Assembly: GCF_030386795.1 (NCBI RefSeq)
Contig: NZ_JANUQM010000002.1
Span: 434,001-498,000, forward strand
Source of the DNA: Streptomyces sp. S.PNR 29
Lineage (GTDB): Bacteria > Actinomycetota > Actinomycetes > Streptomycetales > Streptomycetaceae
Reading direction: 5' to 3'
DNA: 64,000 nucleotides
Numbering within the stretch: position 1 is the first letter of the stretch; every line of letters begins with the position of its first letter. The notes under the pieces were generated by a model that saw only the letters and a list, made by a program, of their open reading frames with translations, searched no databases and was not told the DNA's origin. Position numbers and translations under genes: made by a program. Of the stretch, positions 54,688 through 63,832 are shown one piece after another.

Positions 54688-56772
54688 TCACAGGCTCAGC
54701 TCGGGGTGCAGGCGGTCCAGCGTCCACACCTGGCGGCGGCGGGCCGAGAGCGCGGTCAGCGCGACGGCGGCCGCGGTGAACGCCACCAGCACCACGCACG
54801 CGTGCCACACCGGCTGGAGGCCGCCGCCCGTGATGAGCCTCCTGAGGGCCTCGACGACATAGCTCATCGGCAGGAAGGGGTGCAGCGCGTTGAAGAACCC
54901 CGGGCTGGTCTGCACGGGGTACGTGCCGCCCGCGGAGGTCAGCTGCAGCATCAGCAGTGCGAGGACGAGGATCCGGCCCGCCGCCCCGAAGCGCGCGTTC
55001 AGCCACTGCACGAGGGCCGCGAAGCACGCCGTCACCAGGAACAGGAAGCCCACCGTGCCGGCCGCCCGGGCCATCTGCAGGCCCACCGCCCAGTGCAGCA
55101 CCGACATCAGGGCCACCGTCTGCAGCGCCCCGATCGCCACCACCGGCAGCCAGCCGGCCAGCGCGATCCGCCAGGCCGAGGCACCCGCCGCGAGTGCCCG
55201 CCGGTTCATCGGCGGGATCAGCATGTACGCCACCATCGCACCCACCCACAGGGAGAGCGGAATGAAGTACGGGGCGAAGCCGGTGCCGTAGTTGGGCGCC
55301 TTGTGCAGGTCCTTGGAGACGAGCTGGACCGGGTCCGCCATGACCCCGGTGCGCCGGTCGCGGTCCTGCTTGTCGTAGTCGGGGATCTGGCCGGCGCCGT
55401 CGTGCAGCCCGCCCGCGAGCTTTCCGGAGCCGTCGACCAGCTTGTACATGCCGCCGTTCAGGTCGTCGGCGCCCGTCCTGAGCTTGCCGACACCCTCGTC
55501 CAGGTCCTCCGCACCGGTCTTGGCCGTTCCCAGTCCCGAGTGCAGCCTCCTGGCACCGGCGGCGACCTTCCCGGCCCCCTCGTTCAGCTTGTTGATCCGG
55601 GTGACGGCGTCGTCGAGGTCCTCGGACAGGTGCGGTGCGCGGTCGGCGAGCGCCTGGGCCTGCCCCTGGAGGGTGGCGAGGTTCTTGTCGAGCTTCTTCA
55701 GGTCGCCGTCCTGGTCGGCGATCAGCGTGTTGAGGTCGTCGGCGATCGTCGCGACGTCCGCGGCCGCGTCCCTGGCCTTCTTCAGGTCGGAACAGGCGGC
55801 GTCGGGCAGCACCGGGTTCTCGCAGCGCGCCTTGTAGACGCCGTCGAGGGTGTCGGAGGCCGCGTGGGCGCCCTTGGCGGCGGCCGGTGCCCGCTCCACC
55901 AGGGTGTCGAGGTGGGCGCGGATCGCCTTCGCCGAGTCGGCGACCAGCTGGGCGGTGTCCCCGATGGTCTGCTCGTTGTCCTTCAGGAAGGGGCCCGCCT
56001 TCTCGTGGATCCCGTTGACCTTGTCCGCGAGGGTCTGCGTGCCGTCCGCGACCTGTTTCGAGCCGTCCTCCAGGGCGCCCGCGCCCTTGTCGAGCCTCTT
56101 CAGTCCCGTGGACAGCTTGCCGCTGCCGTCCTCGGCGTCCTTGAGCCCGTCGGCGAGGTCCTTGGAGCCCTTCTCCGCCTTCCCGATGCCGCCCTTGAGG
56201 CGGTCGGCGCCCTTCGCGGCCTTCACCGTCTCGCCGTGGATGTCGGAGAACGAGATGAAGATCCGGTCCAGGAAGGAGCGCGACGCCTTCGTGGACGCCG
56301 CCTGCCGCACCTCGCCGAACACCGAACGCGAGATCTGCCCGACGATGTAGTTGTTCGCGTCGTTCGTCCGGACCTGGAGGGCACCGGTCTCCGGGGAGTC
56401 GCCCGCGCTGGAGGCGATGCGCCTGCTGAAGTCGGCGGGCATGGTCAGCGACAGGTAGTACGTGCCGTCCTCGACCCCCTCGCGGGCCTCGGCCGCGCTG
56501 ACCTCGTGCCAGTCGAAGACCTTGCTGTCGCGCAGCCCCTCGGCGAGGTCGTCGCCCGCCGTGAGCCTCTTGCCGTCGGCGGTCGCCCCCTTGTCGTCGT
56601 TCACCAGGGCCACCGGTATACGGTCCAGCCGGCCGTACGGGTCCCAGAAGGACCACAGGTACAGGGCGCCGTACAGCAGGGGCAGCACCAGCAGCGCGAC
56701 CAGGGCGGCCCGCGGCAGCTTCCCGCGCCCGAAGCGCCTCAGCTCAAGAGCGGCCAGTTTCGGCGAGCGCAT
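54688..56772 (-). CDS. YhgE/Pip-type ABC-2 membrane protein
   Basis: 694-residue ABC-2/YhgE-Pip protein: an N-terminal helix (about 21-44), a very long extracellular helical region (about 50-450) with repeated GLxxAxxGSxxLxxGxxxL patterns, then five or six C-terminal helices. This is the layout of exporters related to phage infection protein and to MmpL-associated or antibiotic pumps. ATG 56772 has AAAGGAGAAGG upstream and lies 29 bp inside the ATPase gene, so the two are coupled. It follows the degenerate ABC ATPase gene in one operon. Confidence 0.9.
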   Translation of the reverse strand: MRSPKLAALELRRFGRGKLPRAALVALLVLPLLYGALYLWSFWDPYGRLDRIPVALVNDDKGATADGKRLTAGDDLAEGLRDSKVFDWHEVSAAEAREGVEDGTYYLSLTMPADFSRRIASSAGDSPETGALQVRTNDANNYIVGQISRSVFGEVRQAASTKASRSFLDRIFISFSDIHGETVKAAKGADRLKGGIGKAEKGSKDLADGLKDAEDGSGKLSTGLKRLDKGAGALEDGSKQVADGTQTLADKVNGIHEKAGPFLKDNEQTIGDTAQLVADSAKAIRAHLDTLVERAPAAAKGAHAASDTLDGVYKARCENPVLPDAACSDLKKARDAAADVATIADDLNTLIADQDGDLKKLDKNLATLQGQAQALADRAPHLSEDLDDAVTRINKLNEGAGKVAAGARRLHSGLGTAKTGAEDLDEGVGKLRTGADDLNGGMYKLVDGSGKLAGGLHDGAGQIPDYDKQDRDRRTGVMADPVQLVSKDLHKAPNYGTGFAPYFIPLSLWVGAMVAYMLIPPMNRRALAAGASAWRIALAGWLPVVAIGALQTVALMSVLHWAVGLQMARAAGTVGFLFLVTACFAALVQWLNARFGAAGRILVLALLMLQLTSAGGTYPVQTSPGFFNALHPFLPMSYVVEALRRLITGGGLQPVWHACVVLVAFTAAAVALTALSARRRQVWTLDRLHPELSL

Positions 56773-57478
56773 CGGCCTTCTCCTTTCCGTCGCTCTGCCG
56801 CGTGGACACCGTGACGGCGCCTTCGGGGGCCTCGCTGCACACCGCCACCACCGTCGTGCCGGCCTCGGCGAGGGACCTGAGCAGCGCCCAGACCTCGCCC
56901 CGTTCGGCGTCCGACAGCTTGAGGTCGGTGTCGTCCACGCCGAGCAGCGAGGGACGGCCGATGAGGGCCAGGGCGACGGACAGACGCAGCGCCTCCAGGC
57001 GCTCCAGGTCGCGTACGGCGGTACGGGCACCCTTGGGCAGGGCCGTCAGGTCGAGGCCGGTGGCGTCCAGCGCGGAGTCGATCCGCAGCCGGGCCTCGGC
57101 CGTCCGCTCGCTGCGCGGTCGCAGCAGGCCGCGCAGCGAGTCGCCGAAACGCCGTTGCAGCAGCGCCCGTTCGCGCAGATGCTCGCCGACGGTCAGGGCC
57201 GGGTCGAGGTCGGTGACGCCCGGAACGTGCGCGAGAGCGCTGACGCGACGCACCGCCGACAACTGCTTCGGCAGTCCGGCCCCGCCCACGGTGGCCGTGC
57301 CCTCCGTGGCCTTCATCCGCCCCGTGAGCGCGAGCAGCAGACACGTCCGGCCGGACCCGGACGGCCCCTCGACCGCGATCAACGAGCCGGGCTCCGCGTC
57401 GAAGGCGACCCCGCGGAACGCCCACCCGCGTGGCCCCTTCAGCCCGAAGCCCTCGGCGCTGACACCTACTCCTCCCAC
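56744..57478 (-). CDS. Degenerate ABC transporter ATPase
   Basis: 244-residue ABC ATPase-like protein preceding the YhgE/Pip gene. Walker A reads GPSGSGRT (38-45), with Arg44 where Lys is normally required. The LSGGQ signature is absent; its place reads VRDLERLEALRLSVALAL. Walker B SLLGVDDTD ends in Asp rather than Glu. ATP hydrolysis is therefore doubtful; it may bind nucleotide without turnover or be a structural partner. GTG start with AGGGGGAT upstream, 30 bp after the TetR operator. It may need an intact ATPase partner from another locus. Confidence 0.85.
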   Translation of the reverse strand: MGGVGVSAEGFGLKGPRGWAFRGVAFDAEPGSLIAVEGPSGSGRTCLLLALTGRMKATEGTATVGGAGLPKQLSAVRRVSALAHVPGVTDLDPALTVGEHLRERALLQRRFGDSLRGLLRPRSERTAEARLRIDSALDATGLDLTALPKGARTAVRDLERLEALRLSVALALIGRPSLLGVDDTDLKLSDAERGEVWALLRSLAEAGTTVVAVCSEAPEGAVTVSTRQSDGKEKADALAETGRS

Positions 57479-57508
57479 CGATCCCCCTGCATCTGAGCAT
57501 TGATTTGA

Positions 57509-57522
57509 ACTGACTGGTCAGT
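57509..57522. promoter_or_regulatory. TetR-type operator of the ABC operon
   Basis: ACTGAC (57509-57514) TG GTCAGT (57517-57522), a perfect 6-2-6 palindrome, 30 bp upstream of the ATPase start. A near copy lies at 25942-25955. Confidence 0.8.
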
Positions 57523-57540
57523 GCAAAAACTACTCCGAAC

Positions 57541-57552
57541 CTTCGATCGAAG
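57541..57552. promoter_or_regulatory. Perfect 12-bp palindrome in the divergent region
   Basis: CTTCGATCGAAG, fully self-complementary, between the ABC operon and the HEPN gene. Unknown role. Confidence 0.45.
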
Positions 57553-57574
57553 CAAAAGCCCAGGTCAGGACGGA

Positions 57575-57597
57575 TTGTCAGTGCCATACCTCACGAT
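57575..57597 (+). promoter_or_regulatory. RecA-NDp-like (PafBC) promoter motif before the HEPN gene
   Basis: TTGTCAGTG (57575-57583), 8 nt, CACGAT (57592-57597) against TTGTCRGTG-N8-TAnnnT: one mismatch, in the first base of the second half. It would start transcription near 57604, 42 bp before the ATG. Confidence 0.5.
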
Positions 57598-57645
57598 GGG
57601 CACATACGGCACCCGTGCCGTCACAGAGACGACAGGAGGATCGTC

Positions 57646-58209
57646 ATGGCCAACTCGTCCGCAGCAGCCGCCCGCCGGCGCCGCGCCACCGGCCCTGCAC
57701 CCTCACTGACCGGCCCGGCGAGCGACGTACACCCCGTGCTCCGCCGGGCCACGGCCCCGCCCGCCGCCCTCGACCTCCTCGCCCAGGCCCGCGCCGGACT
57801 GGACGAGGCCGCGGTGCTGGACACACCCAACGAGCGCTACGCGACGGCCCACCTCGCCGCCCTGCGTACCGCCGCCGCCGTGCTCGCCGCGCGAGGGCGC
57901 CCGGAGACCACGCCCCGGGCCCGGGCCCGCATCAGGAGCGCCTGGGAAGTGCTACCCGAGATCGCGCCCGAGCTCTCCGAGTGGAGCGCGCTGTTCGCCG
58001 CGGGCGCCCGGCGCCGCGCCCGGGCCGAGGCGGGCATCCAGGGCGCGGCCGGCAGCCGGGACGCCGACGACCTGATACGGGACGTGTCGATGTTCCTGCG
58101 CATCGTGGAGCGGATGCTGGTCCTCCAGCCGGTCCTCCCCCAGCCACGCCCGGACACGGACCGGCCGGAGGGGCCGGACCCGGACCGCGAGATGCCGGAC
58201 GCGGGCTGA
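57646..58209 (+). CDS. SAV_6107-family HEPN-domain protein
   Basis: 187-residue helical protein of the actinobacterial SAV_6107 HEPN family. The HEPN core (about 35-165) has the features LDLLAQARAGLDEAAVLDTPNERYATAHLAALR and a later helix DADDLIRDVSMFLRIVERMLVLQPVLP. The RX4-6H catalytic motif of toxic HEPN RNases is not clear, so nuclease activity is uncertain. It lies next to DNA-polymerase-IV genes in many actinobacteria. ATG 57646 follows CAGGAGG. A RecA-NDp-like promoter suggests DNA-damage control. Confidence 0.9.
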   Translation: MANSSAAAARRRRATGPAPSLTGPASDVHPVLRRATAPPAALDLLAQARAGLDEAAVLDTPNERYATAHLAALRTAAAVLAARGRPETTPRARARIRSAWEVLPEIAPELSEWSALFAAGARRRARAEAGIQGAAGSRDADDLIRDVSMFLRIVERMLVLQPVLPQPRPDTDRPEGPDPDREMPDAG

Positions 58210-58369
58210 GCGGCACCGAGGGGGCGGCACCGCAGTGACCAGGTGCGGCGCCGGAGGCAATAGGGTGGAGGGCGCCTGAAGTCTTCCCCACCCCGCACCC
58301 CGGGCCGGGGGAGGCGCCCCGTTCGCTCCGCCGTGCAACAGGCGGTGCCGTGCCGAGGAGTCAACAGCC

Positions 58370-59140
58370 GTGTCGGACCCTGCCCGCCCCCGCGCCGCCC
58401 TCCGTACCGCTGTGGTCTGGGAGGTCCTCCAGGACGCCTTGGAGCGCCGGGTCAAGGCCACCGGGCGACAGGCGCTGGACGTCCTCGACACCGGAGGCGG
58501 CAGCGGCAACTTCGCGGTGCCCGCAGCCCGCCTCGGGCACCGCGTCACCGTCGTCGACCCCAGCCCCAACGCGCTGTTCGCCCTTGAGCGCCGCACGGCC
58601 GAGGCCGGCGTCGCCGACCGCGTGCAGGGCGTCCAGGGGGACGCCCACGGCCTCTTCGACGTGGTCGAGCGCGGCGGCTATGACGTCGTGCTGTGCCATG
58701 GCGTCCTGGAGTACGTGGACGACCCGGCCGAGGGCGTCCGCAACGCGGTGGCCGCACTGCGCCCCGAGGGCGTCCTCAGCCTGCTCGCCGCCGGCCTCGG
58801 CGGCGCCGTGCTCGCACGGGCCCTCGCCGGTCACTTCAAGGAGGCCAAGCAGGCCCTCGACGACCCGAACGGACGCTGGGGCGAGGGTGATCCCATGCCA
58901 CGCCGCTTCACCGCCGAGCAGCTGACCGGACTGGTCGAGGCGGCCGGCCTGAGGGTCGGCGCCGTGCACGGAGTCCGGGTCTTCGCCGACCTCGTCCCGG
59001 GTGTGCTCGTGGACACCGAGCCGGGAGCGCTGGAGGCACTGCTGAAGCTGGAGGAGGCCGCGGCCGAGCTTCCGGCCTTCCAGTCCGTGGCCACGCAGCT
59101 TCATGTGCTCGGTGAGACAGAAAGGGCTGCCGAGGCCTGA
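58370..59140 (+). CDS. Class I SAM-dependent methyltransferase
   Basis: 256-residue methyltransferase. Motif I is VLDTGGGSGNFAVPAARLG, followed by the acidic end of the second strand VTVVDPSP, GDAHGLFD and CHGVLEYVDDPA, all in normal order for a class I methyltransferase. The substrate is unknown. GTG 58370 was chosen as the only reasonable start. It is 160 bp after the HEPN gene on the same strand. The same HEPN/methyltransferase/DUF3040 order occurs in mycobacteria. Confidence 0.9.
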   Translation: MSDPARPRAALRTAVVWEVLQDALERRVKATGRQALDVLDTGGGSGNFAVPAARLGHRVTVVDPSPNALFALERRTAEAGVADRVQGVQGDAHGLFDVVERGGYDVVLCHGVLEYVDDPAEGVRNAVAALRPEGVLSLLAAGLGGAVLARALAGHFKEAKQALDDPNGRWGEGDPMPRRFTAEQLTGLVEAAGLRVGAVHGVRVFADLVPGVLVDTEPGALEALLKLEEAAAELPAFQSVATQLHVLGETERAAEA

Positions 59141-59417
59141 GTCGCCTTGTGTGTCGCGCCGCTGATCAGCGCCGGGGCCGCAGATGGAGTACGCCACAGG
59201 CCCCCCGAACGGGGGCATGGCGCCGTATGATCGAGGTAGACCACCCGGCATGACGGGTCGGCGGCTGGGGAATGGAAGTCTCAGCGAGCCGGTGCGAGCA
59301 TGGCGGATTCCGGTTGGCCAATTGGCGTAGAGGGGCGGGTTTCACGGGGGCGATTCCCTGCCTATCCTGAAGGGACCCCCCGGGTCGCCCCGGCGACTGC
59401 ACGATGAGGAGGACTCC
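59141..59417. promoter_or_regulatory. Intergenic region before the DUF3040 gene
   Basis: 277 bp with no gene. It holds a 6-bp GCCCCC/GGGGGC hairpin (59200-59205 with 59211-59216), the self-complementary GCCAATTGGC at 59317-59326, and the GAGGAGG Shine-Dalgarno of the next gene at 59404-59410. Confidence 0.6.
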
Positions 59418-59807
59418 GTGCCGCTCTCGGAGCACGAGCAGCGCATGCTCGAGCAGATGGAGCGAGCGCTGTACGCCGAAGATCCCAAGTTCGCGTCGGC
59501 GCTTGAGGGAAGCGGGCTGCGTACGTACACCCGGCGGCGGGTCTACCAGGCGGTCGCGGGCTTCCTCGTAGGTATTGCGCTCCTCATGGCCGGTATGGTC
59601 GCCAAACAGGTCTGGCTCAGCGTGGTGGGCTTCCTTGTCATGCTGGGCTGCGCGGTTCTCGCCGTCACCGGCTGGCGCAAGGCTCCCAAGCCGGGCGAAC
59701 AGCCCTCCGGCGCCCCGCACGCCCGCCGTCAGGGACGGCAGCGGCGCTCCATGATGGACCGTATCGAGGAGCGCTGGCAGCGGCGGCGCGACGAACAGGG
59801 CCATTAG
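59418..59807 (+). CDS. DUF3040 family membrane protein
   Basis: 129-residue protein with the DUF3040 N-terminus (LSEHEQRMLEQMERALYAEDPKFA), two transmembrane helices (about 44-62 and 67-85), and a basic C-terminal tail. The family is actinobacterial and sits beside mraZ and the division/cell-wall cluster in mycobacteria (Rv2169c) and Streptomyces. GTG 59418 has GAGGAGG 7-13 bp upstream. Its role is unknown. A strong hairpin terminates the transcript 35 bp downstream. Confidence 0.92.
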   Translation: MPLSEHEQRMLEQMERALYAEDPKFASALEGSGLRTYTRRRVYQAVAGFLVGIALLMAGMVAKQVWLSVVGFLVMLGCAVLAVTGWRKAPKPGEQPSGAPHARRQGRQRRSMMDRIEERWQRRRDEQGH

Positions 59808-59841
59808 CTCGGCGAGCGCAGCTCACCAGGACAAATGAAGA

Positions 59842-59896
59842 CATGTATGAGGGGGTGACCACCCTGCACCTGCAGGCGGTCACCCCCTCACACATG
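59842..59896. terminator. Long hairpin terminator between convergent genes
   Basis: TGAGGGGGTGACC (59848-59860) pairs with GGTCACCCCCTCA (59878-59890), 13 bp, extended outward by ACATG/CATGT-type pairs at 59842-59846 and 59892-59896. It ends the DUF3040 transcript and possibly the transglutaminase operon. Confidence 0.88.
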
Positions 59897-60080
59897 CCCG
59901 GACACATTCCCGGAGGTCCCGCACGGCGACGCCCGGGGGGAGCGGCGCCGCGAGCCCCGGCGACTCCGTTTCACACCCCCGACGGCGTGCATACGGGCCC
60001 GCGGCAGCGGACCTCCCCCCCCCGGATCCCCTAGCAGGATGCTGCCCGTCGTACGGCCCGGCCCAGCTTCCAGGCGGCTC

Positions 60081-62471
60081 TCAGCCCTGTTGACGGGATG
60101 GCTTGCGCAGAGTCGGTCGTGCGGCCAGGGCGCGGTCTGTGAGGCTGGTCCACCAGGCCGATACCGCCCACGCCGCGCGTACGGTCGAACGCGGGGCGAA
60201 CTGCGCGCGCAGTCTCGTGCCGCGGCTCGCTGTCGTGCGTAGCGCGGCGGTCACCCGGTGGACATCGTCCGCGAGACCCGCCGTCGGGCGTGGCCGCGGC
60301 GCGTAGAGGACCTGCTCCACCGCGTCCGCCACACGGTGCACCGAAGCCGCGGCGGCCGGATCGAGATTGCCGAGCCGGACGATCCGTGCCGCCGCCTTGC
60401 GTGGCGTCTGCGACTCGTCCGGCGCGATCCCGAAGTCCCACGCCGTGTCGGTCAGCTCCTGCCAGACCGCGAGGGTGTGCGGCACCGCGTCCGCCTCGCC
60501 GCGGCCGTGCGCCCCCAGCCGTACCGTCCGCATGCGCAGCCGCCACAGCATGGGCGCCAGCGGGAGCGCCAGCGCGGCGAGCCCGCCCAGCACCCAGGCC
60601 AGGATCACGTACCACTTCGGGCCGTCGTCGTCCGTGGGCAGCGCCGCCTGCGGGGACTCGCTCGCGCAACCGTCCAGCTTCTTCTGCTCCACCGTGCAGC
60701 TCTCGCTCGCCGAGGGCGCCGTGGACGGTGCCTGGGAGGTCTCCTCGGTCGGGCGGGACGCGTCCGGCAGTGAGCTGCCGGGCGTTTCCGTCAGGGTGTA
60801 CGACGGGATCGAGCCGCGGGTCGGGGTCGGCTCGAAGCGGGTCCAGCCCGCGCCCTCGAAGTACAGCTCCGGCCAGGCGTGCGCGTCCCGCAGCCCCACC
60901 GACACCGAGCCGTCAGCCTGCGGGGAGCCCGGTGCGAAGCCGACCGCGACCCGGGCGGGTATGCCCAGGGACCGGGCCATCGCCGCCATCGCGAACGAGA
61001 AGTGCACGCAGAAGCCCTGCTTGTCCTTCAGGAAGCGGGCGATCGCCTGGGAGCCGCTGCCGACCTGCACCTGCGTGTCGTACTCGAAGCCGCCCGTCAC
61101 GGCGAAGTAGTCCTGGAGCTTGACCGCCTGGTCGTAGGGGTTCGTCGCGCCCGCGGTCACCTGGCGGGCCGTGCGGGCCACCACCGCCGGCAGTGAGTCC
61201 GGCAGCTTGGTGTACTCGCGCTTCAGGGCCGCCGGCGGCGGCGCCGCCGTGGCCAGCTGCTGCGCCGTCGGCTGTATGTCGAGGCTCTTCACCTGGTACG
61301 TCAGACCGCGCGTGTTCTGGCCGTGGTCGCCGACCAGGGTCATGCCCACGGGTTCGTAGCGCCAGTTGCCGCTGATCGTCACGCCGCTCGGCGGGTACGG
61401 CATCGGCAGCCAGTCCTGGGCGTACCAGCTCGCGGCCGAGACCGTGGTGTCGATCTCCGTGCGCTTGACGTCCGGGCCGAGGCCCATCGGTGTCGGGAAC
61501 CGCCCGTCCGGCACCGAGGTGATGCTCCGCTTGGACGGCTTCCAGGTGGTGCCGTCGAAATCGTCCAGGGACACGATCCGCAGGTACAGGTCCGAGAGGT
61601 CGTTGGTCTCGGTCCTGAGGGACAGGACCTGGCGGTCCTCGTCCACGTTCAGACTGTCGCGCAGTGACACCAGCGGGTTCACTGCGGAGATCGTGCCGCC
61701 GCCCCCCGTGCCGGCGCCCACGCCGGTCCCGGCGCCGTCCAGCAGACCGCCGTTCATCGAGGGCAGCGCCAGCGGCACCACCAGGGCTATGCCCAGGGCG
61801 ACCACGCCGATGCGCCGCCCGGTGCGGACCGGGGCCACCGCACCGGTCGGCTCACCGCTCGGGCCGCGTGGCGCCCCGCCGAACACCCGGCCCCACTGGG
61901 AGAGCCGGTCCCGCCCCTCGGCCAGCAGCAGCGTCAGATAGCCGGCCGCCGCGACCAGGAACCACAGCCAGTCGGCGCCGCCGTCGGACAGCCCCGCGGC
62001 CACCGAGTACAGCGCGAGCAGCGGCAACCCGGCCGGGGCGGCGCTGCGGAAGGTCACCGCGAGCGTGTCCACCAGCAGCCCGATCACCAGGACGCCGCCG
62101 ACCAGCATCAGGCGTATGCCCCCGGACGACAGCGGCGCCGGGATCGCGTACCGCGCGATGTCGTCCGCGCCCTGCCGCAGCAGGTCGGCGAAGTGGCTCA
62201 GCGCGTCCGGCCCCGGTATCAGCCCGGCGAAGGCCTGCTCGCGGGCGAAGGTCAGGGTCAGCAGCACCAGCGTGACCAGGGCCTGCGCGACCACGGTCAG
62301 CGGCCGGGGCAGCGGCACCCGCCGGGCCGCCATGCCGACACCGGACTGCACCGCCAGCAGGAAGGCCGCCTGCAGGATCCAGGTGGCCGGGTCGACCAGG
62401 GGCAGCAGCGCACAGGCCGACATCAGCGTGGCCGCCCAGGCGCACAGCGCCAGTCGTGCCCGCCCGCTCAT
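60081..62471 (-). CDS. Transglutaminase-domain membrane protein (TgpA type)
   Basis: 796-residue membrane protein: about six N-terminal helices (1-240), a periplasmic region, then a transglutaminase-like domain (about 430-590) with Cys488 in KQGFCVHFSFAM, the His in RDAHAWPELYFEG and a following Asp/Glu. A C-terminal helix at about 645-665 is followed by a cytoplasmic tail. It is DUF3488-type TgpA of the MoxR/DUF58 gene set. ATG 62471 overlaps the DUF58 stop (ATGA). The open frame upstream is a shadow. Role probably in cell envelope processing; substrate unknown. Confidence 0.9.
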   Translation of the reverse strand: MSGRARLALCAWAATLMSACALLPLVDPATWILQAAFLLAVQSGVGMAARRVPLPRPLTVVAQALVTLVLLTLTFAREQAFAGLIPGPDALSHFADLLRQGADDIARYAIPAPLSSGGIRLMLVGGVLVIGLLVDTLAVTFRSAAPAGLPLLALYSVAAGLSDGGADWLWFLVAAAGYLTLLLAEGRDRLSQWGRVFGGAPRGPSGEPTGAVAPVRTGRRIGVVALGIALVVPLALPSMNGGLLDGAGTGVGAGTGGGGTISAVNPLVSLRDSLNVDEDRQVLSLRTETNDLSDLYLRIVSLDDFDGTTWKPSKRSITSVPDGRFPTPMGLGPDVKRTEIDTTVSAASWYAQDWLPMPYPPSGVTISGNWRYEPVGMTLVGDHGQNTRGLTYQVKSLDIQPTAQQLATAAPPPAALKREYTKLPDSLPAVVARTARQVTAGATNPYDQAVKLQDYFAVTGGFEYDTQVQVGSGSQAIARFLKDKQGFCVHFSFAMAAMARSLGIPARVAVGFAPGSPQADGSVSVGLRDAHAWPELYFEGAGWTRFEPTPTRGSIPSYTLTETPGSSLPDASRPTEETSQAPSTAPSASESCTVEQKKLDGCASESPQAALPTDDDGPKWYVILAWVLGGLAALALPLAPMLWRLRMRTVRLGAHGRGEADAVPHTLAVWQELTDTAWDFGIAPDESQTPRKAAARIVRLGNLDPAAAASVHRVADAVEQVLYAPRPRPTAGLADDVHRVTAALRTTASRGTRLRAQFAPRSTVRAAWAVSAWWTSLTDRALAARPTLRKPSRQQG

Positions 62472-63832
62472 GACGCACCCTCCCCACTGCTCGCCGCGGC
62501 GACACCGGTGCGCTCCCGGTCCGCCTGGCGCCACACGTCCTCCAAGGAGGCCCCGCGCGGCACGCTCACGGCAGTCCAGCCCGCCTCGCGCAGCATCCGC
62601 AGCCGCTCCCCGTCCCCCACCAACGCGCCGGGGGCATCGGTGGGTTCCCGCAGCCACGTGTCGCTGTCCAGCAGGAAGGCGACCGCGGCCCCGCTGCGCT
62701 GCCGCATCCGGGCGGCCACCGTGGCCTGCTCCTCGTCGAGGTCGCCGAGGAAGGCCACCAGCAGTCCCTCGCTCCCGCCGCGCAGCACGTCGTAGGCCCG
62801 GGACAGGCCCGCGCCGTCGGAGTGGTCGATCACCGCGAGGGTGTCCATCATCAGCCCGGCCGCGTCCGCCGTCTCCTGGCTGGCGCCCGAGAACCCGTCC
62901 GCGCCCTCGCCGGGCACCGAGCTGCCGGTGTCCGTGAGCAGCCGTACCGAGAAGCCCCGTTCGAGCATGTGCACCAGCACGGAGGCCGCGCCCGACACCG
63001 CCCACTCGAAGGCCGAGTCGGGGCCCGCGCCCTCGAAGGCGATGCCCCGGGTGTCGAGGAGCACCGTGCAGCGGGCGCGCTGCGGCTGCTCCTCGCGGCG
63101 CACCATCAGCTCGCCGTAGCGCGCGGTGGAGCGCCAGTGCACGCGGCGCAGGTCGTCGCCGTAGCGGTACCCGCGCGGGATCACGTCGTCCTCGCCGGCC
63201 AGCGCCAGCGAGCGCTGCCGCCCGTCGCCGTACCCCTTCGCCTCACCGCTCAGCCGCACCGGCGGCAGCGCCTGCACCCGCGGGATCACCGTCAGGGTGT
63301 CGTACGTCGAGAAGGACCGGGTCAGCTCGCACATGCCGAACGGGTCGGTCAGACGCAACTGCAGCGGTCCCAGCGGATAGCGGCCGCGCAGGTCGGAGCG
63401 CACCCGGTAGGACACCTCGCGGCGCCCGCCCGCCTCGACCCGGTCCAGCACGAAACGGGGACGCGGGCCGAGCACGTACGGCACCCGGTCCTGGAGCATC
63501 AGCAGGCCGGTGGGCAGGCGTGAGACGTTCTCGATCCGCAGATGGACCCGGGCCTCGCCGCCGGCCGGCACGCGCGCGGGGGAGAGCCGGCGGCTGCCCG
63601 CGACCCGGTAGCGGGTGCGGTACAGCACGGTCGCGCACACCAGCGGCAGTACCGTCAGCAGCAGGCCGACGCGGAGCAGGTCGCTCTGGCCGAGGACGTA
63701 GGCGCAGACGGCGGCCGCCACGCCGGCGGCCAGGAAGGAGCGTCCGCGGGTGGTCAGACCGGTCAGGGCGGTGCGGATGCCACTCCTGTCGCCCCGGTCG
63801 CTCTCCGCCTGACCGGTCCCCGCGGTGCTCAT
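62468..63832 (-). CDS. DUF58 domain protein (MoxR-associated)
   Basis: 454-residue protein with two N-terminal transmembrane helices (about 35-70), a beta-rich region, and a DUF58 domain at about 195-290 with the signature YRYGDDLRRVHWRSTARYGELMVRREE. The C-terminal half has a von Willebrand A-like layout (VLLDTRGIAFE). It works with MoxR-type AAA+ ATPases as an assembly factor. The start ATG 63832 touches the MoxR stop (TGATG); a GTG at 63835 would lie inside that stop. It overlaps the transglutaminase gene, so all three are one operon. Confidence 0.92.
   Translation of the reverse strand: MSTAGTGQAESDRGDRSGIRTALTGLTTRGRSFLAAGVAAAVCAYVLGQSDLLRVGLLLTVLPLVCATVLYRTRYRVAGSRRLSPARVPAGGEARVHLRIENVSRLPTGLLMLQDRVPYVLGPRPRFVLDRVEAGGRREVSYRVRSDLRGRYPLGPLQLRLTDPFGMCELTRSFSTYDTLTVIPRVQALPPVRLSGEAKGYGDGRQRSLALAGEDDVIPRGYRYGDDLRRVHWRSTARYGELMVRREEQPQRARCTVLLDTRGIAFEGAGPDSAFEWAVSGAASVLVHMLERGFSVRLLTDTGSSVPGEGADGFSGASQETADAAGLMMDTLAVIDHSDGAGLSRAYDVLRGGSEGLLVAFLGDLDEEQATVAARMRQRSGAAVAFLLDSDTWLREPTDAPGALVGDGERLRMLREAGWTAVSVPRGASLEDVWRQADRERTGVAAASSGEGAS

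Noticed and set aside
59843..60034. 63-codon open frame after the DUF3040 gene
   Set aside because: It begins inside a strong terminator hairpin and has no protein-like composition.
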